DNA of 64,000 nucleotides from Bradyrhizobium sp. BTAi1. Lineage in GTDB: Bacteria > Pseudomonadota > Alphaproteobacteria > Rhizobiales > Xanthobacteraceae. Each line of letters starts with the position of its first letter. The stretch's first letter is position 1. The stretch is taken from NCBI RefSeq assembly GCF_000015165.1, contig NC_009485.1, positions 4,421,501 to 4,485,500 of the forward strand. The letters are read 5' to 3'. This document shows positions 38,942 to 47,777 of this stretch, in pieces. A program made the translations under genes and the position numbers. The notes beneath the pieces are model-generated. The model had not been told where the DNA came from and searched no databases. It worked only from the letters and a program-made list of their open reading frames with translations.

Positions 38942-41011
38942 TCAGGCGCGACGCACCGTGCCGAGGAAGCCTTCGACGGCCACGCGGAAGCGGTCGGCGT
39001 CATCGGACATCCGGCGCACCGAGGCGACCATCGCCGCGCCCGCATTGCCGGTCTGGCGGTTGAGGGCCGCGACCGAGCCGATCGTGTCGGTGACGGCGCG
39101 GGTGCCCTGCGCCGCCTGCTGGAAGTTGCGCGAGATCTCGGTGGTGGCGGCGCGCTGCTGCTCCACGGCCGCCGCGATCGCCGCCATCTTCTCGTCAATG
39201 CCGGAGATGTTGTGACTGATGGCGCGGATCGCCTCGACCGACTCGCCGGTCGCAGCCTGGATCTCGCCGATCTGCCGGGTGATGTCGTCGGTTGCGCTCG
39301 CGGTCTGCGCCGCGAGGTTCTTGACCTCGCCGGCGACGACGGCAAAGCCGCGGCCCGCCTCGCCGGCGCGCGCCGCCTCGATGGTCGCGTTCAAGGCCAG
39401 CAGGTTGGTCTGGCTGGCGATCGCGGTGATCATCTTGACCACCTCGCCGATGCGGTTGGCGGCGCGGTCCAGCATTTCCACGGTGGCGTTGGTCTGGGCC
39501 GCCTTCTCCACCGCCTGGCGCGCCTCGGCGGCCGAGGCCTGCACCTGCGCCGCGATCTCGGAGACCGACGCGGTCAGTTCCTCGGTGGCAGCAGCGATGG
39601 TCTCGAGATTGGTGGTCGCGGTCTCCGCGGCGCTGGCGACGGCGGCGGTCTGATCGGTGGATTCGTCGACCAGCTTGCGCACGTCGCTGGCGCTGGTATC
39701 GAGCTGGCCGGTGGAGGTGCTCATGCTGACGATGACCGCCTGCACCGTGTCGTCGAAGCTCCGGCAGGCGCTGTCGATCGCCTGCGAGCGCTCCAGCCGC
39801 TTGCCCTGGTCGAGCTCGCGCTCGCGGGCCAATTGCTCGGCGGTGGCGGCGCTTTCACGCAGGCCCTCGAGCGCGGCGGCCATCGCGCCGAACTCGTCGG
39901 CATGAGCAAATTGCGGCACCGGCGTCTGGTAGTCGCGCTGGCCGATGCGCTGGATCGCCTGCATCAGCGCGCCGACCGGGCGCACCAGGCGGACGCGCAC
40001 CGCACGCAGCGCGGCGCCCGCGACCAGCAGCGCGGTGATGAAGGCGATCGACTGCACGATCAGGCTGCTCAAGGCGGCCGCCTTGATCGCCTCGGCGCGC
40101 GCGATCGAGGCGTCGAGCGCGGTCATGCCGATATTGATGATGCCCTGGAACGGGCCCTGGCAGAATGCATTCCACTCCGGCGCCGGCATCGCCGGCTTGC
40201 CGCTGCCGTCGAAGCTCTTGGCGAGCTGGTCCATGCGCTGATGCGCCGCCTCGACCTCGGCGCGCGAGGTCTTGACCACGGCGGCGAGATCCGCGCCGCC
40301 GGCGCCCGCCAGGAGGTCGTCGAGACTGGACCAGCCGGCCGCGACGGTGCCGCGCCATTGCCCGATCGAGGCCTTCTGGGCGTCGTCGAGCGGCTTGGAG
40401 CTGTTGATGTTGGGCCGCATCGCCGAGCATTGCAGGCCATAGCGGTCGCGCACCTGCCAGGCCAGGCGGCGCGCCTGGACCATCTTGGCGATCGTCGGAT
40501 CGGTCATCCAGGCGCGGTTGGAGACGGCCAGCGAAGCCGCATTGGCGGCATCCAGCGTCTTGGTCATCGCGTCATACCAGGGCTGGGTGCGGCTCAGCAC
40601 ACGCTCGGCGCGCGGCTTGGCGGCCTCGTCGAACAGCAGCCGGAACTGCGGCTGCGTTGCCTCCCAGCTCGCTTTCAGCCGGCTGATCAGTTCATCGCGC
40701 TCGGGCATGTCGACGCCGGTCAGCGCCGCGAGGATGCCGTCATAGCCCTTGACCTCGACGCCCTGGTACTCCGTGAGCCTGGCGCGCGGATCGTCCTCGC
40801 TGAGCAGCACGCTCTGCATGTCGCCGCGGCGGGCGCGCATCACCAGCACGTTCTGGAAGATCGCCTTGTCGGCCGCCGTGAGCTGCTCCGTCGCGACGCT
40901 TTCGCGGTAGCGGCCGGCAGCGCCGCTCATCAGGATCGCCGTGGACACCAGGATGCCCGCCGCCAGCACCGACAACAGCACCATCAGCAGGGTACTGACC
41001 GAATTCCTCAT
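38942..41011 (-). CDS. Methyl-accepting chemotaxis protein
   Basis: The 689-residue receptor has an N-terminal TM (TLLMVLLSVLAAGILVSTAILM) and a periplasmic, mostly helical sensor of about 280 residues (TAADKAIFQNVLVMRARRGD...). A second TM (LIVQSIAFITALLVAGAALRAV), HAMP and the cytoplasmic signalling hairpin follow, with tip NLLALNATIEAARAGEAGRGFAVVAGEVKNLA. No C-terminal NWETF-type pentapeptide is present. The start ATG 41011 gives MRNSVSTLL; the much longer open frame upstream is an Arg-rich shadow that would overlap the divergent transglycosylase gene. Ligand unknown. The two starts are only 62 bases apart. Confidence 0.92.
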   Translation of the reverse strand: MRNSVSTLLMVLLSVLAAGILVSTAILMSGAAGRYRESVATEQLTAADKAIFQNVLVMRARRGDMQSVLLSEDDPRARLTEYQGVEVKGYDGILAALTGVDMPERDELISRLKASWEATQPQFRLLFDEAAKPRAERVLSRTQPWYDAMTKTLDAANAASLAVSNRAWMTDPTIAKMVQARRLAWQVRDRYGLQCSAMRPNINSSKPLDDAQKASIGQWRGTVAAGWSSLDDLLAGAGGADLAAVVKTSRAEVEAAHQRMDQLAKSFDGSGKPAMPAPEWNAFCQGPFQGIINIGMTALDASIARAEAIKAAALSSLIVQSIAFITALLVAGAALRAVRVRLVRPVGALMQAIQRIGQRDYQTPVPQFAHADEFGAMAAALEGLRESAATAEQLARERELDQGKRLERSQAIDSACRSFDDTVQAVIVSMSTSTGQLDTSASDVRKLVDESTDQTAAVASAAETATTNLETIAAATEELTASVSEIAAQVQASAAEARQAVEKAAQTNATVEMLDRAANRIGEVVKMITAIASQTNLLALNATIEAARAGEAGRGFAVVAGEVKNLAAQTASATDDITRQIGEIQAATGESVEAIRAISHNISGIDEKMAAIAAAVEQQRAATTEISRNFQQAAQGTRAVTDTIGSVAALNRQTGNAGAAMVASVRRMSDDADRFRVAVEGFLGTVRRA

Positions 41012-41073
41012 CGCGCACCGCCTTACCGCAGAAAGTGGCAGCATGACCCATTTGCGCAAATTCTTCCTTAACC

Positions 41074-41970
41074 ATGGACCGGCACACCCCTGCCCGAGGT
41101 CCCGCCTTGCCGAACGTTCCTGCTCGACGTCCACAAACCGCGCGCAAGCCGCGCCGCGCCCAAGGCCGGCTGGCTCAAGGCTGGCGCGCCCTGCGCCGCG
41201 ATACGGGGCGATATGCTCAGCGCGGCGCATGCTGGTTGCTGCGGACGGCGGGCGCGGCGCCGCGCTGGCTGAAGCTGACCGTCGGGGTCGCATTGGCGCT
41301 CGGCGTCCTCGCGCTCGCCAATCTCGCCTATCACGTCGTGCGCAAGCCGACCGAGCTGTTCGTCGTGACCGGCCACGCGCTCGACAAGGAGCCGGAGGAG
41401 ACGTGGCGGCAATATGGCTCGCTGTTTCGCGAGAGCGCAACACGGGCGATCACCCCGGAGCTGCTCGCCGCGCTGGCACAGACCGAAAGCTCCGGCAACC
41501 CGGTGGCGAGGACCTATTGGCGCTGGCGGCTCGCCTGGAACCCGTTTGCGCTGTATCAGCCGGCCTCGAGCGCCGTGGGCCTGTTCCAGATGACCGATGG
41601 CGCCTTCGCCGACGCCGCCCGGTTCTGCATCCGGGATCACGAGGTCACGGCAGACGATTGCGGATCTCCGAGCCTGTGGATCCGCGCCTGGCCCGTGCAT
41701 GCGGTGGCCCTCACGGTGATTTCGCTCGACCGCCAGGTCGCCGCGGTGCTCGCGCGGCAGCCCACCGCAAAGCCGACCGCGCAGCAGAAACAGGATCTCG
41801 CGGCCGTCATCCATCTCTGCGGCGCCGGCCCTGCCGCGGGCTTCGCCCGGCGCGGCTTCAAGCCCGAGGATGGCGAGCGCTGCGGCGACCATTCGGTCAC
41901 GAGCTATCTCGCCAAGGTCAACGCGATGAAGAAGCTGTTTCAGAAGCTTGCAGCAGGTCAACGGAGCTGA
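41074..41970 (+). CDS. Lytic transglycosylase (SLT domain), membrane-anchored
   Basis: The 298-residue protein has a basic N-terminal region, a TM anchor (LTVGVALALGVLALANLAYHVV, about residues 67-88) and a periplasmic SLT domain. Catalytic Glu is in LAALAQTESSGNPVA, and SSAVGLFQMTDGAF is the second SLT motif. Four Cys follow and may form disulfides. The family cleaves peptidoglycan between MurNAc and GlcNAc to give 1,6-anhydro ends. It is divergent from the chemoreceptor gene. ATG 41074 gives a long cytoplasmic tail rich in Arg; an internal start nearer the TM cannot be ruled out. Confidence 0.85.
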   Translation: MDRHTPARGPALPNVPARRPQTARKPRRAQGRLAQGWRALRRDTGRYAQRGACWLLRTAGAAPRWLKLTVGVALALGVLALANLAYHVVRKPTELFVVTGHALDKEPEETWRQYGSLFRESATRAITPELLAALAQTESSGNPVARTYWRWRLAWNPFALYQPASSAVGLFQMTDGAFADAARFCIRDHEVTADDCGSPSLWIRAWPVHAVALTVISLDRQVAAVLARQPTAKPTAQQKQDLAAVIHLCGAGPAAGFARRGFKPEDGERCGDHSVTSYLAKVNAMKKLFQKLAAGQRS

Positions 41971-42114
41971 ATGGGCATGGCATCGGCGGAAGCGCTGCAC
42001 GCCCGGTTCCGCGTTAAGCACGTCGCATGCGCGGCTGTGGTCAAGCCCCGCGCGTTAACACATTGGCAACGAACTGCCGCGCATTTTCAGGGTCCCATTC
42101 ATGTAGGAGTCACC

Positions 42115-42396
42115 ATGTCAGAGATCGGCATTCCCGGCGCGCGCATCCGGTCCTTCGTCGAGCGCATCGAGCACCTCGATGGCGAGTTGGCGGAGCTGAA
42201 CGAGCAGAAGAAGGAAGTGTTCGCCGAGGCCAAGGGCGAGGGCTTCGACGTCAAGATCCTGAAGGAGATCATCAAGCTGCGAAAGCAGGACCAGGACGAG
42301 CGCGACGAGCACGAGACGCTGCTCGACACCTATCTGCGGGCCATGGAAGCGGCAGAGACCGAACCGGCCAAGGCCCCCGAACGCAAGGCGGCGTGA
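42115..42396 (+). CDS. gapR: GapR-family DNA-binding protein (DUF2312)
   Basis: The 93-residue protein fits the GapR/UPF0335 family: RIRSFVERIEHLDGELAELNEQKKEVFAEAKGEGFDVKILKEIIKLRKQD, a long coiled coil followed by a short helix. Caulobacter GapR binds AT-rich, overtwisted DNA ahead of replication forks and stimulates topoisomerases. ATG 42115 has AGGAG upstream; the longer frame adds 48 residues of noncoding character. An acidic, Ala/Pro-rich tail (EAAETEPAKAPERKAA) is typical of the family in this order. It is a stand-alone gene with no obvious operon partner. Confidence 0.9.
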   Translation: MSEIGIPGARIRSFVERIEHLDGELAELNEQKKEVFAEAKGEGFDVKILKEIIKLRKQDQDERDEHETLLDTYLRAMEAAETEPAKAPERKAA

Positions 42397-42549
42397 CGGG
42401 CGCTGGCGCGACCAGCAGATTGTCGACAACGACAGCGCGCGACGCCTCGGCAACGCGCGCTGCGACTGCGGGCCAGGCGTGATTTTCCTTGCCCGGTTCC
42501 ATCCGAGCCTCTAACGCTGCCCCCGCTTCTGCCAGCGCCCGAGGATGAC

Positions 42550-42894
42550 ATGACCGACGCGACGATCTGCCCGCAATGCCGCTCCGAACACGCCTACCAG
42601 GACGGCGCGCTGTGGGTCTGTCCGGAATGCGGTCACGAATGGAGCGGTGATGCGGTTGTCGCCGCGGAGGATGAGACGAGCATTCGTGACGCCAACGGCA
42701 ACGTGCTCGCGGATGGCGACAGCGTCATCGTCATCAAGGACCTCAAGGTGAAAGGCTCGTCCTCGGTGGTGAAAGGCGGCACCAAGGTGCGCAACATCCG
42801 CCTGCAGGAGGCGAGCGACGGCCACAACATCGCGTGCAAGATCGACGGCATCGGCCAGATGAATCTGAAGTCGGAGTTCGTGCGCAAGGCGTGA
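42550..42894 (+). CDS. YjdM/PhnA-family zinc-ribbon protein
   Basis: The 114-residue protein has an N-terminal zinc ribbon with two CxxC pairs (CPQCRSEHAY and CPECGHEW) and a C-terminal beta domain with NGNVLADGDSVIVIKDLKVKGSSSVVKGGTKVRNIRL. That is the full YjdM (PhnA) family pattern. In spite of the name 'alkylphosphonate utilisation', no role in phosphonate breakdown has been shown for this family, and no phn genes are nearby. ATG 42550 lies directly after a GAGGATGAC ribosome site. It is followed by a small gene with its own EcfG-type promoter. Confidence 0.92.
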   Translation: MTDATICPQCRSEHAYQDGALWVCPECGHEWSGDAVVAAEDETSIRDANGNVLADGDSVIVIKDLKVKGSSSVVKGGTKVRNIRLQEASDGHNIACKIDGIGQMNLKSEFVRKA

Positions 42895-42924
42895 CATGCC
42901 GCCCCCTTCACATGCCGCGCTCCC

Positions 42925-42949
42925 GGAACATTCGGCACGTCGCCGCGTT
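42925..42949 (+). promoter_or_regulatory. Perfect EcfG promoter before a 63-residue protein gene
   Basis: GGAAC (42925-42929), exactly 16 bases, then CGTT (42946-42949), no mismatch. The predicted transcript start, about 7 bases later, leaves a short leader with GGGAGG just before ATG 42974. Confidence 0.72.
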
Positions 42950-42973
42950 CGGATCGACAACGGGAGGATGGCC

Positions 42974-43165
42974 ATGCTGACGGACGACCAGATCGCGACA
43001 CTCGCAGATATCGGCCAGGCAATCGCCTTCTCGCCTGATCGCCAGGACGAACTGGACGGCCTGATTCGCGAAGGCTACGTCGCCAAGGACGGCGACATCT
43101 ACGAGCTGACCGCGAAAGGTCAGAAAGTCCTGACCGATCGCGGCGCCGGCCTCAACGAGGCCTGA
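42974..43165 (+). CDS. Small protein of unknown function, probably stress-induced
   Basis: The 63-residue acidic, soluble protein begins MLTDDQIATLADIGQAIAF and ends in ELTAKGQKVLTDRGAGLNEA. The tail, with GYVAKDGDIYELTAKGQKVL, looks like the last helix and wing of a winged-helix domain, but the recognition part is not evident. The start was set at ATG 42974, six bases downstream of GGGAGG; ATG 42968 touches that site, and longer frames would begin upstream of the EcfG promoter. No family recognised; the promoter places it in the general stress regulon. Confidence 0.75.
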   Translation: MLTDDQIATLADIGQAIAFSPDRQDELDGLIREGYVAKDGDIYELTAKGQKVLTDRGAGLNEA

Positions 43166-43552
43166 GACGCGCGGCAGCGCCGGGTTTGAAGACTTGCGAG
43201 CCTTGGAATCAAGCCCTGGAATAGCGGTATCCCGGCCCTCGGCGGCATTCCGGCCCAACCGCCACTCGACTGCGCAAACGCTGCCCGTTCTTTGGCATCG
43301 GTAAAATTCGAGGATGCGCGCGCAGCCGGACACGCATGTGGCGATGACGCTCACATCGCGAACTCATCAGCAGCATACCGAACGGCATTGTGAAACCTGC
43401 GTGATGTCGCTCGGGATTCGTCACGCTTGTGTAGCGATCAAGTAACATCCGCAACGATCCGTCCCGTAGCAACCCGGCCCACCATCATAACTTGGCATGA
43501 ACTCTGCTTTCGCGATCCTTACCGGGTCCCACTCTATGGAGGCAGAATCAAC
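43166..43552. other. Intergenic region without a recognisable feature
   Basis: These 387 bases have no credible gene. Frames on either strand are interrupted or Arg-rich, and I find no long palindrome. The promoter of the following small gene presumably lies here; GGAGG at 43538-43542 is its ribosome site. Confidence 0.5.
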
Positions 43553-43768
43553 GTGCTCGTCACTCTCGTCGCAATGCTCTGCAACGGCCAGCTCTGCATG
43601 GAGAAGGTTGTCACGAATAGCGAGATGTCCGGCATCACGATGACGTCGTGCGCGGTCAGTGCACAGATCGGAATCGCCGACTGGATGTCCAAGGGTCCAT
43701 ATCACGAGTGGCGCCTGCAGAGTTACAAGTGCGTCGCCGGCAAGTACGTACCGAAGACCCACGCCTGA
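43553..43768 (+). CDS. Small hypothetical protein, GTG start
   Basis: The 71-residue protein (MLVTLVAMLCNGQLCMEKVV...) contains four Cys (residues 10, 15, 33 and 57) and ends SYKCVAGKYVPKTHA. GGAGG lies 10 bases before the GTG, and the non-Arg-rich composition supports coding. The first residues are mildly hydrophobic but too short for a normal signal peptide. Four Cys could form two disulfides or bind a metal. I do not recognise the family. Confidence 0.65.
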   Translation: MLVTLVAMLCNGQLCMEKVVTNSEMSGITMTSCAVSAQIGIADWMSKGPYHEWRLQSYKCVAGKYVPKTHA

Positions 43769-44007
43769 TCGGCTGGCTGGCGGGCGGTCGACCGTGCCTG
43801 CGCGGCACGCGCCGCCGCGGTCGACCGCTCGGACCACCACCTGTCGAATGTTCGACGCAGGCGGCGTCATGTTTGGAACGCGCCTGGACAACGAACGAGC
43901 CGTTTGCGTGAAAATCGGCCCGGATCCCGTCCTGATCGATGCTTTCGGCACCTTTGCGGATGGCCCGCTTCCTGCAATGTCCGCCTGGCTAAACAGGGGA
44001 TGGGCTC

Positions 44008-44238
44008 ATGCCGTTCTATAGCTTCCACTGCGCCAATTGCGCTGCAGACGTCGAGTTGTTGATCGGAATATCCGAACGACCGGTGTGCCCGGGCTGCGGC
44101 GGCCGCAAGCTCACCCGGCTGCCGTCGCTGCCCGCCCCTCCGGCCCGCAGCCCCGGCCTGATCAGGGCCGCGCGCGCACAGGCGGCTCGCGAGGGACATC
44201 TCAGCAATTTCAGCCGCGCCGAACGGAAGAAGCGCTGA
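44008..44238 (+). CDS. FmdB-family zinc-ribbon protein
   Basis: The 76-residue protein opens MPFYSFHCANC and has a second pair in RPVCPGCGGRKLTRLPS, the standard four-Cys zinc ribbon of the FmdB family of putative regulatory proteins. The basic tail (AAREGHLSNFSRAERKKR) is usual for the family. Its role is unproved. It is convergent with a Rieske protein gene 23 bases away. Confidence 0.88.
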   Translation: MPFYSFHCANCAADVELLIGISERPVCPGCGGRKLTRLPSLPAPPARSPGLIRAARAQAAREGHLSNFSRAERKKR

Positions 44239-44261
44239 CGGCCCGAGCCGGCGGTGTAACG

Positions 44262-44693
44262 TCAATCCGACGTGATCTGCACGTCCGGCACGTCGTCCTC
44301 TGGGTCGTCGATGTCGAGGCCGTCCTCCTCGTCGAGATCGATGCCGGACAGGCAGACATCGCCATCGTCGATCACCAGCTTGATCGCGGCCAGAGCCGAG
44401 CCCTGGCACGGCCCGATGAAGCATTTTCCGGTGTCGAGGTCGAAGCGCGCGCCGTGCTGGCCGCAGACCAGGAAATTGCCTTCCTCATCCATGAACTCGC
44501 CGGCGCGCTGATCGAGACGGGCGCCCTGGTGCGGGCAGGCATTCTCAAAGCCGTAGAAATGATTGCCTTTGCGGGTGACCAGGATCGGCCACGGCTTGGC
44601 GGTACCGTCCGGCTCCCGGCGCTGGAGAACGAAGCCCCGTGCGCCGCCATCGTCCACCTCATAGGTCGCACAGATTGCAAACAGCGTCTCCAT
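44262..44693 (-). CDS. Rieske [2Fe-2S] domain protein
   Basis: The 143-residue protein carries the two Rieske ligand pairs C-P-H-Q-G in FENACPHQGARLDQ and C-G-Q-H-G in FLVCGQHGARFDLDTGKC, and ends in a strongly acidic tail (DLDEEDGLDIDDPEDDVPDV). ATG 44693 (METLFAICATYEVDDG) was chosen; the longer frame is Arg-rich. Small Rieske ferredoxins pass electrons to oxygenases or reductases, but no such partner lies here. A DUF3750 gene lies upstream on the same strand, 95 bases away. Confidence 0.88.
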   Translation of the reverse strand: METLFAICATYEVDDGGARGFVLQRREPDGTAKPWPILVTRKGNHFYGFENACPHQGARLDQRAGEFMDEEGNFLVCGQHGARFDLDTGKCFIGPCQGSALAAIKLVIDDGDVCLSGIDLDEEDGLDIDDPEDDVPDVQITSD

Positions 44694-44788
44694 CACCGGC
44701 CTCCTATGGCGGGTCCCCGACATCGTGGCGCCACGCTGTCGAAGCGCAGCAAGCGGCATGCCAGCCGGTCGCCGGAGCCCCTCCGTCC

Positions 44789-45562
44789 TCACCCCATGGG
44801 CAGGCCGAGCCTGCCGATGCCGGGGAATTTGAGCGCCGGCCGGCGCACATCCACGCCGAGAACGCCACCGAGGACGTTCAGCTCAAGTCCTTCGATCCAC
44901 CCCACGGTGACGCCGAGATAGCCTCCCAAAGACACGAACAGACCGGTGCCAGAGGCGGTGCGCCCCCACCACCCGGCGTAGGGAAAGTCCTTGCCGATCG
45001 CGGTCGGCGGCAGCACCGCGTTCAGCTCCGGCACGGCGTTCAGCGCGGCCTGGACGAAGGTGTTCGAATTCGGCCCCGGCCAGGCGTTGTAGTCGCCATA
45101 GGCACGGAAGCGATAGGTCTCGATCACATTGCGGATCTTCGGGATCACGCGCTGGGCCTCGTCGCCATCGACGGCCAGAACCGTTTCCGGCTCAGCTCCG
45201 AACCAGCGCCCGTCGGGGGCGAAACCATCCACGCGGATCGGTTCACCCCACGCCGTATAGTCATAGCGCGTATAGCGCGGAGCGCCCGTCTCCTTGACCA
45301 CGATCCAGGTATGGACCGCGAAGATGCCGCGCCACCGCACTGTGCGCGCAGCGAACACGCGCACCAGCGCATCGGCCTGTTCGGCCGGAGAGGGGAGCAA
45401 TCCCGCACTCGACCGATCGGCGCTTTGCCAGTTTCCGCGGCGATCATCGCGCAGATAGTTCGCGGCCGAGAGGGACAAGGGGGCGATAATGAGCAGCAGG
45501 AAGACGAGCACGAGCTTTTTCACGACGGACGAGTTGCTGGAGATCCGGAGGATGACCCTCAT
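44789..45562 (-). CDS. Membrane-anchored DUF3750-domain protein
   Basis: The 257-residue protein starts with a hydrophobic anchor or signal (KKLVLVFLLLIIAPLSLSAA) and has the DUF3750 pattern: VFAARTVRWRGIFAVHTWIVVKETGAPRYTRYDYTAWG, FRAYGDYNAWPGPNSNTFVQAALNAVPELNAVLPPTAIGKDF and a Gly-rich C-terminus (GGYLGVTVGWIEGLELNVLGGVLGVDV). The conserved His, Trp and NSNTF segment suggest a periplasmic enzyme related to NlpC/P60-like folds, but this is unproved. ATG 45562 has GAGGA seven bases upstream; an alternative start lies at 45604. Confidence 0.83.
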   Translation of the reverse strand: MRVILRISSNSSVVKKLVLVFLLLIIAPLSLSAANYLRDDRRGNWQSADRSSAGLLPSPAEQADALVRVFAARTVRWRGIFAVHTWIVVKETGAPRYTRYDYTAWGEPIRVDGFAPDGRWFGAEPETVLAVDGDEAQRVIPKIRNVIETYRFRAYGDYNAWPGPNSNTFVQAALNAVPELNAVLPPTAIGKDFPYAGWWGRTASGTGLFVSLGGYLGVTVGWIEGLELNVLGGVLGVDVRRPALKFPGIGRLGLPMG

Positions 45563-45723
45563 GTAGTCGTCCTCGCGGCTTCTGCCACTGCCGCAGTGAC
45601 CCATCAGCCTGATCCAGACATGCGGAACCGGCTTCCAAAGCGAGCGACCTGAAACTGTGAGAACGGTGATGGGCGCGGAGCTCTCGCAACGGCTAAAGCC
45701 GCAAAGTCACGCAGGGCCCCGTC

Positions 45724-46551
45724 TCACGGCGCTCCATTGCCGGAGAGAATCTGCGCCACCCCGCCGAATCCGCGGCGAAATGCATCGTCGAACGTCACGC
45801 CGCGGAGCTGCCAATGATGCCGCTGTCCGTCGGCGTCGAGCTGCCACTGGGCGATCCAGCCGAGTTCGCGGTCATCCCATGTCAGTTGCCCGAACAGCCT
45901 GACCTGAACGCCGGGCAACACGGCCCCAAACCTCGCCGGGGTCGGAGCGCCCTGATCGGCACGGCCAGAGCTGGCCGTCGCGAGCTCTGACGCCGTGGGC
46001 AGAGCGATGTCGAGGCCGCGTTTGGCCGCGGCCGCACGCAGCGTGTCACGCTGCAGATCGGAGCGCCGATCATCCGCGGCGACAAGAAAGCTGCTGCCGC
46101 CGTAATTCATTGCGACGATCGTGGCGACGACCGGACGCGCCGCAAGCCATGGCCTGGTCGCCAAGGTCCCCAGCAGAGCGTCGATCTTGGCGTGATCGAA
46201 CGAGACCGTGAGATCGTAGGAACGATCGCGCGTGCCCTGCTCATCATGCTTCGGCTTGCCTGCCTTCTGGTCGTGATAGTCGAAGCCGGTGACGAAGTCG
46301 CCGGCCCGCGCCTTGAACGGCGTCAAGCGGGCGTCTCCGCCGAGCTGATAAGCGCCCGACACCTTGATCAGCACGTCTTCCAGACAGGCGGAAAACGCGA
46401 CCTCACGGTTGTCCGGCCCCTGGCCGGTCACAATCGTCTGAGCGCGGTAGAGATCTTCGGTCCCCGCGCTGGCGCCATGGCAGAGACCGACGATCAGCCA
46501 GAGGCCAAGGCTCCAGGCGACATATCGCAGCACGCTATCCCGCGATCGCAT
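45724..46551 (-). CDS. Secreted DUF2066-domain protein
   Basis: The 275-residue protein has a signal peptide (VAWSLGLWLIVGLCHGASA) and the DUF2066 arrangement: TEDLYRAQTIVTGQGPDNREVAFSACLEDVLIKVSG, then FVTGFDYHDQKAGKPKHDEQGTRDRSYDLTVSFDHAKIDALL and a C-terminal half WQLDADGQRHHWQLRGVTFDDAFRRG. Periplasmic, function unknown. It lies 26 bases downstream of a CusF-like gene on the same strand, so they are probably cotranscribed. Confidence 0.83.
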   Translation of the reverse strand: MRSRDSVLRYVAWSLGLWLIVGLCHGASAGTEDLYRAQTIVTGQGPDNREVAFSACLEDVLIKVSGAYQLGGDARLTPFKARAGDFVTGFDYHDQKAGKPKHDEQGTRDRSYDLTVSFDHAKIDALLGTLATRPWLAARPVVATIVAMNYGGSSFLVAADDRRSDLQRDTLRAAAAKRGLDIALPTASELATASSGRADQGAPTPARFGAVLPGVQVRLFGQLTWDDRELGWIAQWQLDADGQRHHWQLRGVTFDDAFRRGFGGVAQILSGNGAP

Positions 46552-46577
46552 CTCGTCCTCAGCTCAGCACGGATGCG

Positions 46578-46874
46578 CTATTTCTGGCGGTCGAGCTTGA
46601 TGATCGTTTTGGTGTTGCCGTCCGATGTGGAGAATGTGACGCGATCGCCGGCGTGAACGTCCTCGACCATCGCATTGTCCTTGACCTTGAATTCCTCCGC
46701 TGTCGCCGCGGCAGCCGCGCCCACGGTTCCATTCTGAACGCGCTTGATGGCAATCGTTCCATTCAGACGATTGATGCCGGTCACCACGCCGGCAGCGCCC
46801 TGCTCCGCAGCAAGGACAGGCAGACTCCACGCGAGAACCGCGGCCGTGGCCAGGGTGATGGTTGCTGTCTTCAT
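46578..46874 (-). CDS. Small periplasmic CusF-like OB-fold protein
   Basis: The 98-residue protein has a signal peptide (MKTATITLATAAVLAWSLPVLA-AEQ) and a small beta barrel: GVVTGINRLNGTIAIKRV, EEFKVKDNAMVEDVHAGDRVTFSTSDGNTKTIIKL. The order and the HAGDRVTF-like turn fit the CusF/copper-binding family. The His, Met and Trp copper ligands of E. coli CusF are not obvious, so metal binding is doubtful. ATG 46874 has GGAGAA upstream. It leads a probable two-gene unit with the DUF2066 gene. Three CGTTCAT motifs lie 94-150 bases upstream. Confidence 0.75.
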   Translation of the reverse strand: MKTATITLATAAVLAWSLPVLAAEQGAAGVVTGINRLNGTIAIKRVQNGTVGAAAAATAEEFKVKDNAMVEDVHAGDRVTFSTSDGNTKTIIKLDRQK

Positions 46875-47777
46875 CGCTGTTCTCCTGCTGTGATATTCGC
46901 GGCAGACAAGACGCCACGAATCCCTTTGGTTCCGTCGATCACTTTGTACGTCTGCAGTGTAACCGCGGATGAACGCGGCTGTTTGACGCGCCGCAAACGT
47001 TCATCTTTGTGGCGTTCATTTGTGACGCTCGCTGCGCAAGCATTCTCCCCACCAACATCACCGCGATTCACGATCCGGCTGCCGGAGACTGCCAAGACCG
47101 GGATCGGCAATCGCCTTGCCGCGCCTATGTAGTTATCCGCGTATGATTTGTCATCGCCAGGCACCAAGTTCGATGGCATGCGGCGCGATGTGCTGATCAG
47201 CGCTGTAACGCCGGGTTCATCATTGCGTCATCATGCGCCTTGACAGCGTCTGCGAGCGGGAGGACGATCGTGTCGCTGCTCGTCTGCAGTGCGCTTTCTG
47301 TAGTGGCCGTGAGTGACAGATCAGCCATCGCGGATTGACGGCGAACCAACGTGGCGGGAGGTCCAATGACTCCACCTCAGTACCGACTCCGCTGAGTGCG
47401 ACGGGATCGCTTCGGACCGTCGCATAGCGGCAAATTCACGAACGGCACGCCGGGGCTCGGCTTAGAGGGCTGCATCAGCGAGGCATGGCCCCTTGCCGAC
47501 CCGGCGTTGGCCGTCGGCTCGACCAATGCCATTGGTGAATATCAACTGTAGCTTTTATCGGCCGCAATCGGTGCCCTTGCGAAGGCTGCAGTTGTGGTGC
47601 GGCGCAGGATGCCGGGTTCGCATGTCACCGCAAGATTGATCATCGCCGACGCATCGCATCCGGCAACTGCCAAATCAACCGATCTGCAATCAGAATGGTT
47701 TTGAGGACCAGCTTCCGCGGCATTTCGGCGCGACAGCGGGAGCGACCCGCTGCGCGCAATGCTGTGGCCAATCGCAA
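46875..47777. other. 903-base intergenic region, no gene found
   Basis: No frame here has a ribosome site and sensible composition; the one open frame of about 100 residues on the minus strand (to 47179) overlaps the CusF-like promoter and is not credible. It is moderately AT-richer than its surroundings. It may be decayed coding DNA, but I cannot identify a parent gene. A cluster of CGTTCAT motifs lies near the left end. Confidence 0.5.
46968..47025. promoter_or_regulatory. Cluster of three CGTTCAT motifs
   Basis: GATGAACG (46968-46975) is the inverse of CGTTCATC (46999-47006), and a second direct copy CGTTCATTTGTG begins at 47014, 15 bases after the first. Arrangement and position upstream of the CusF-like gene suggest a multi-site operator for an unknown regulator. 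Confidence 0.35.

Noticed and set aside
38625..39215. 196-residue open frame across the repeat and the chemoreceptor 3' end
   Set aside because: It runs through the repeat-like hairpin and antisense to the chemoreceptor signalling domain; composition is that of a shadow.
46871..47179. 102-residue open frame on the minus strand in the 47-kb gap
   Set aside because: No ribosome site, its 3' end covers the promoter and leader of the CusF-like gene, and the product has no recognisable features.
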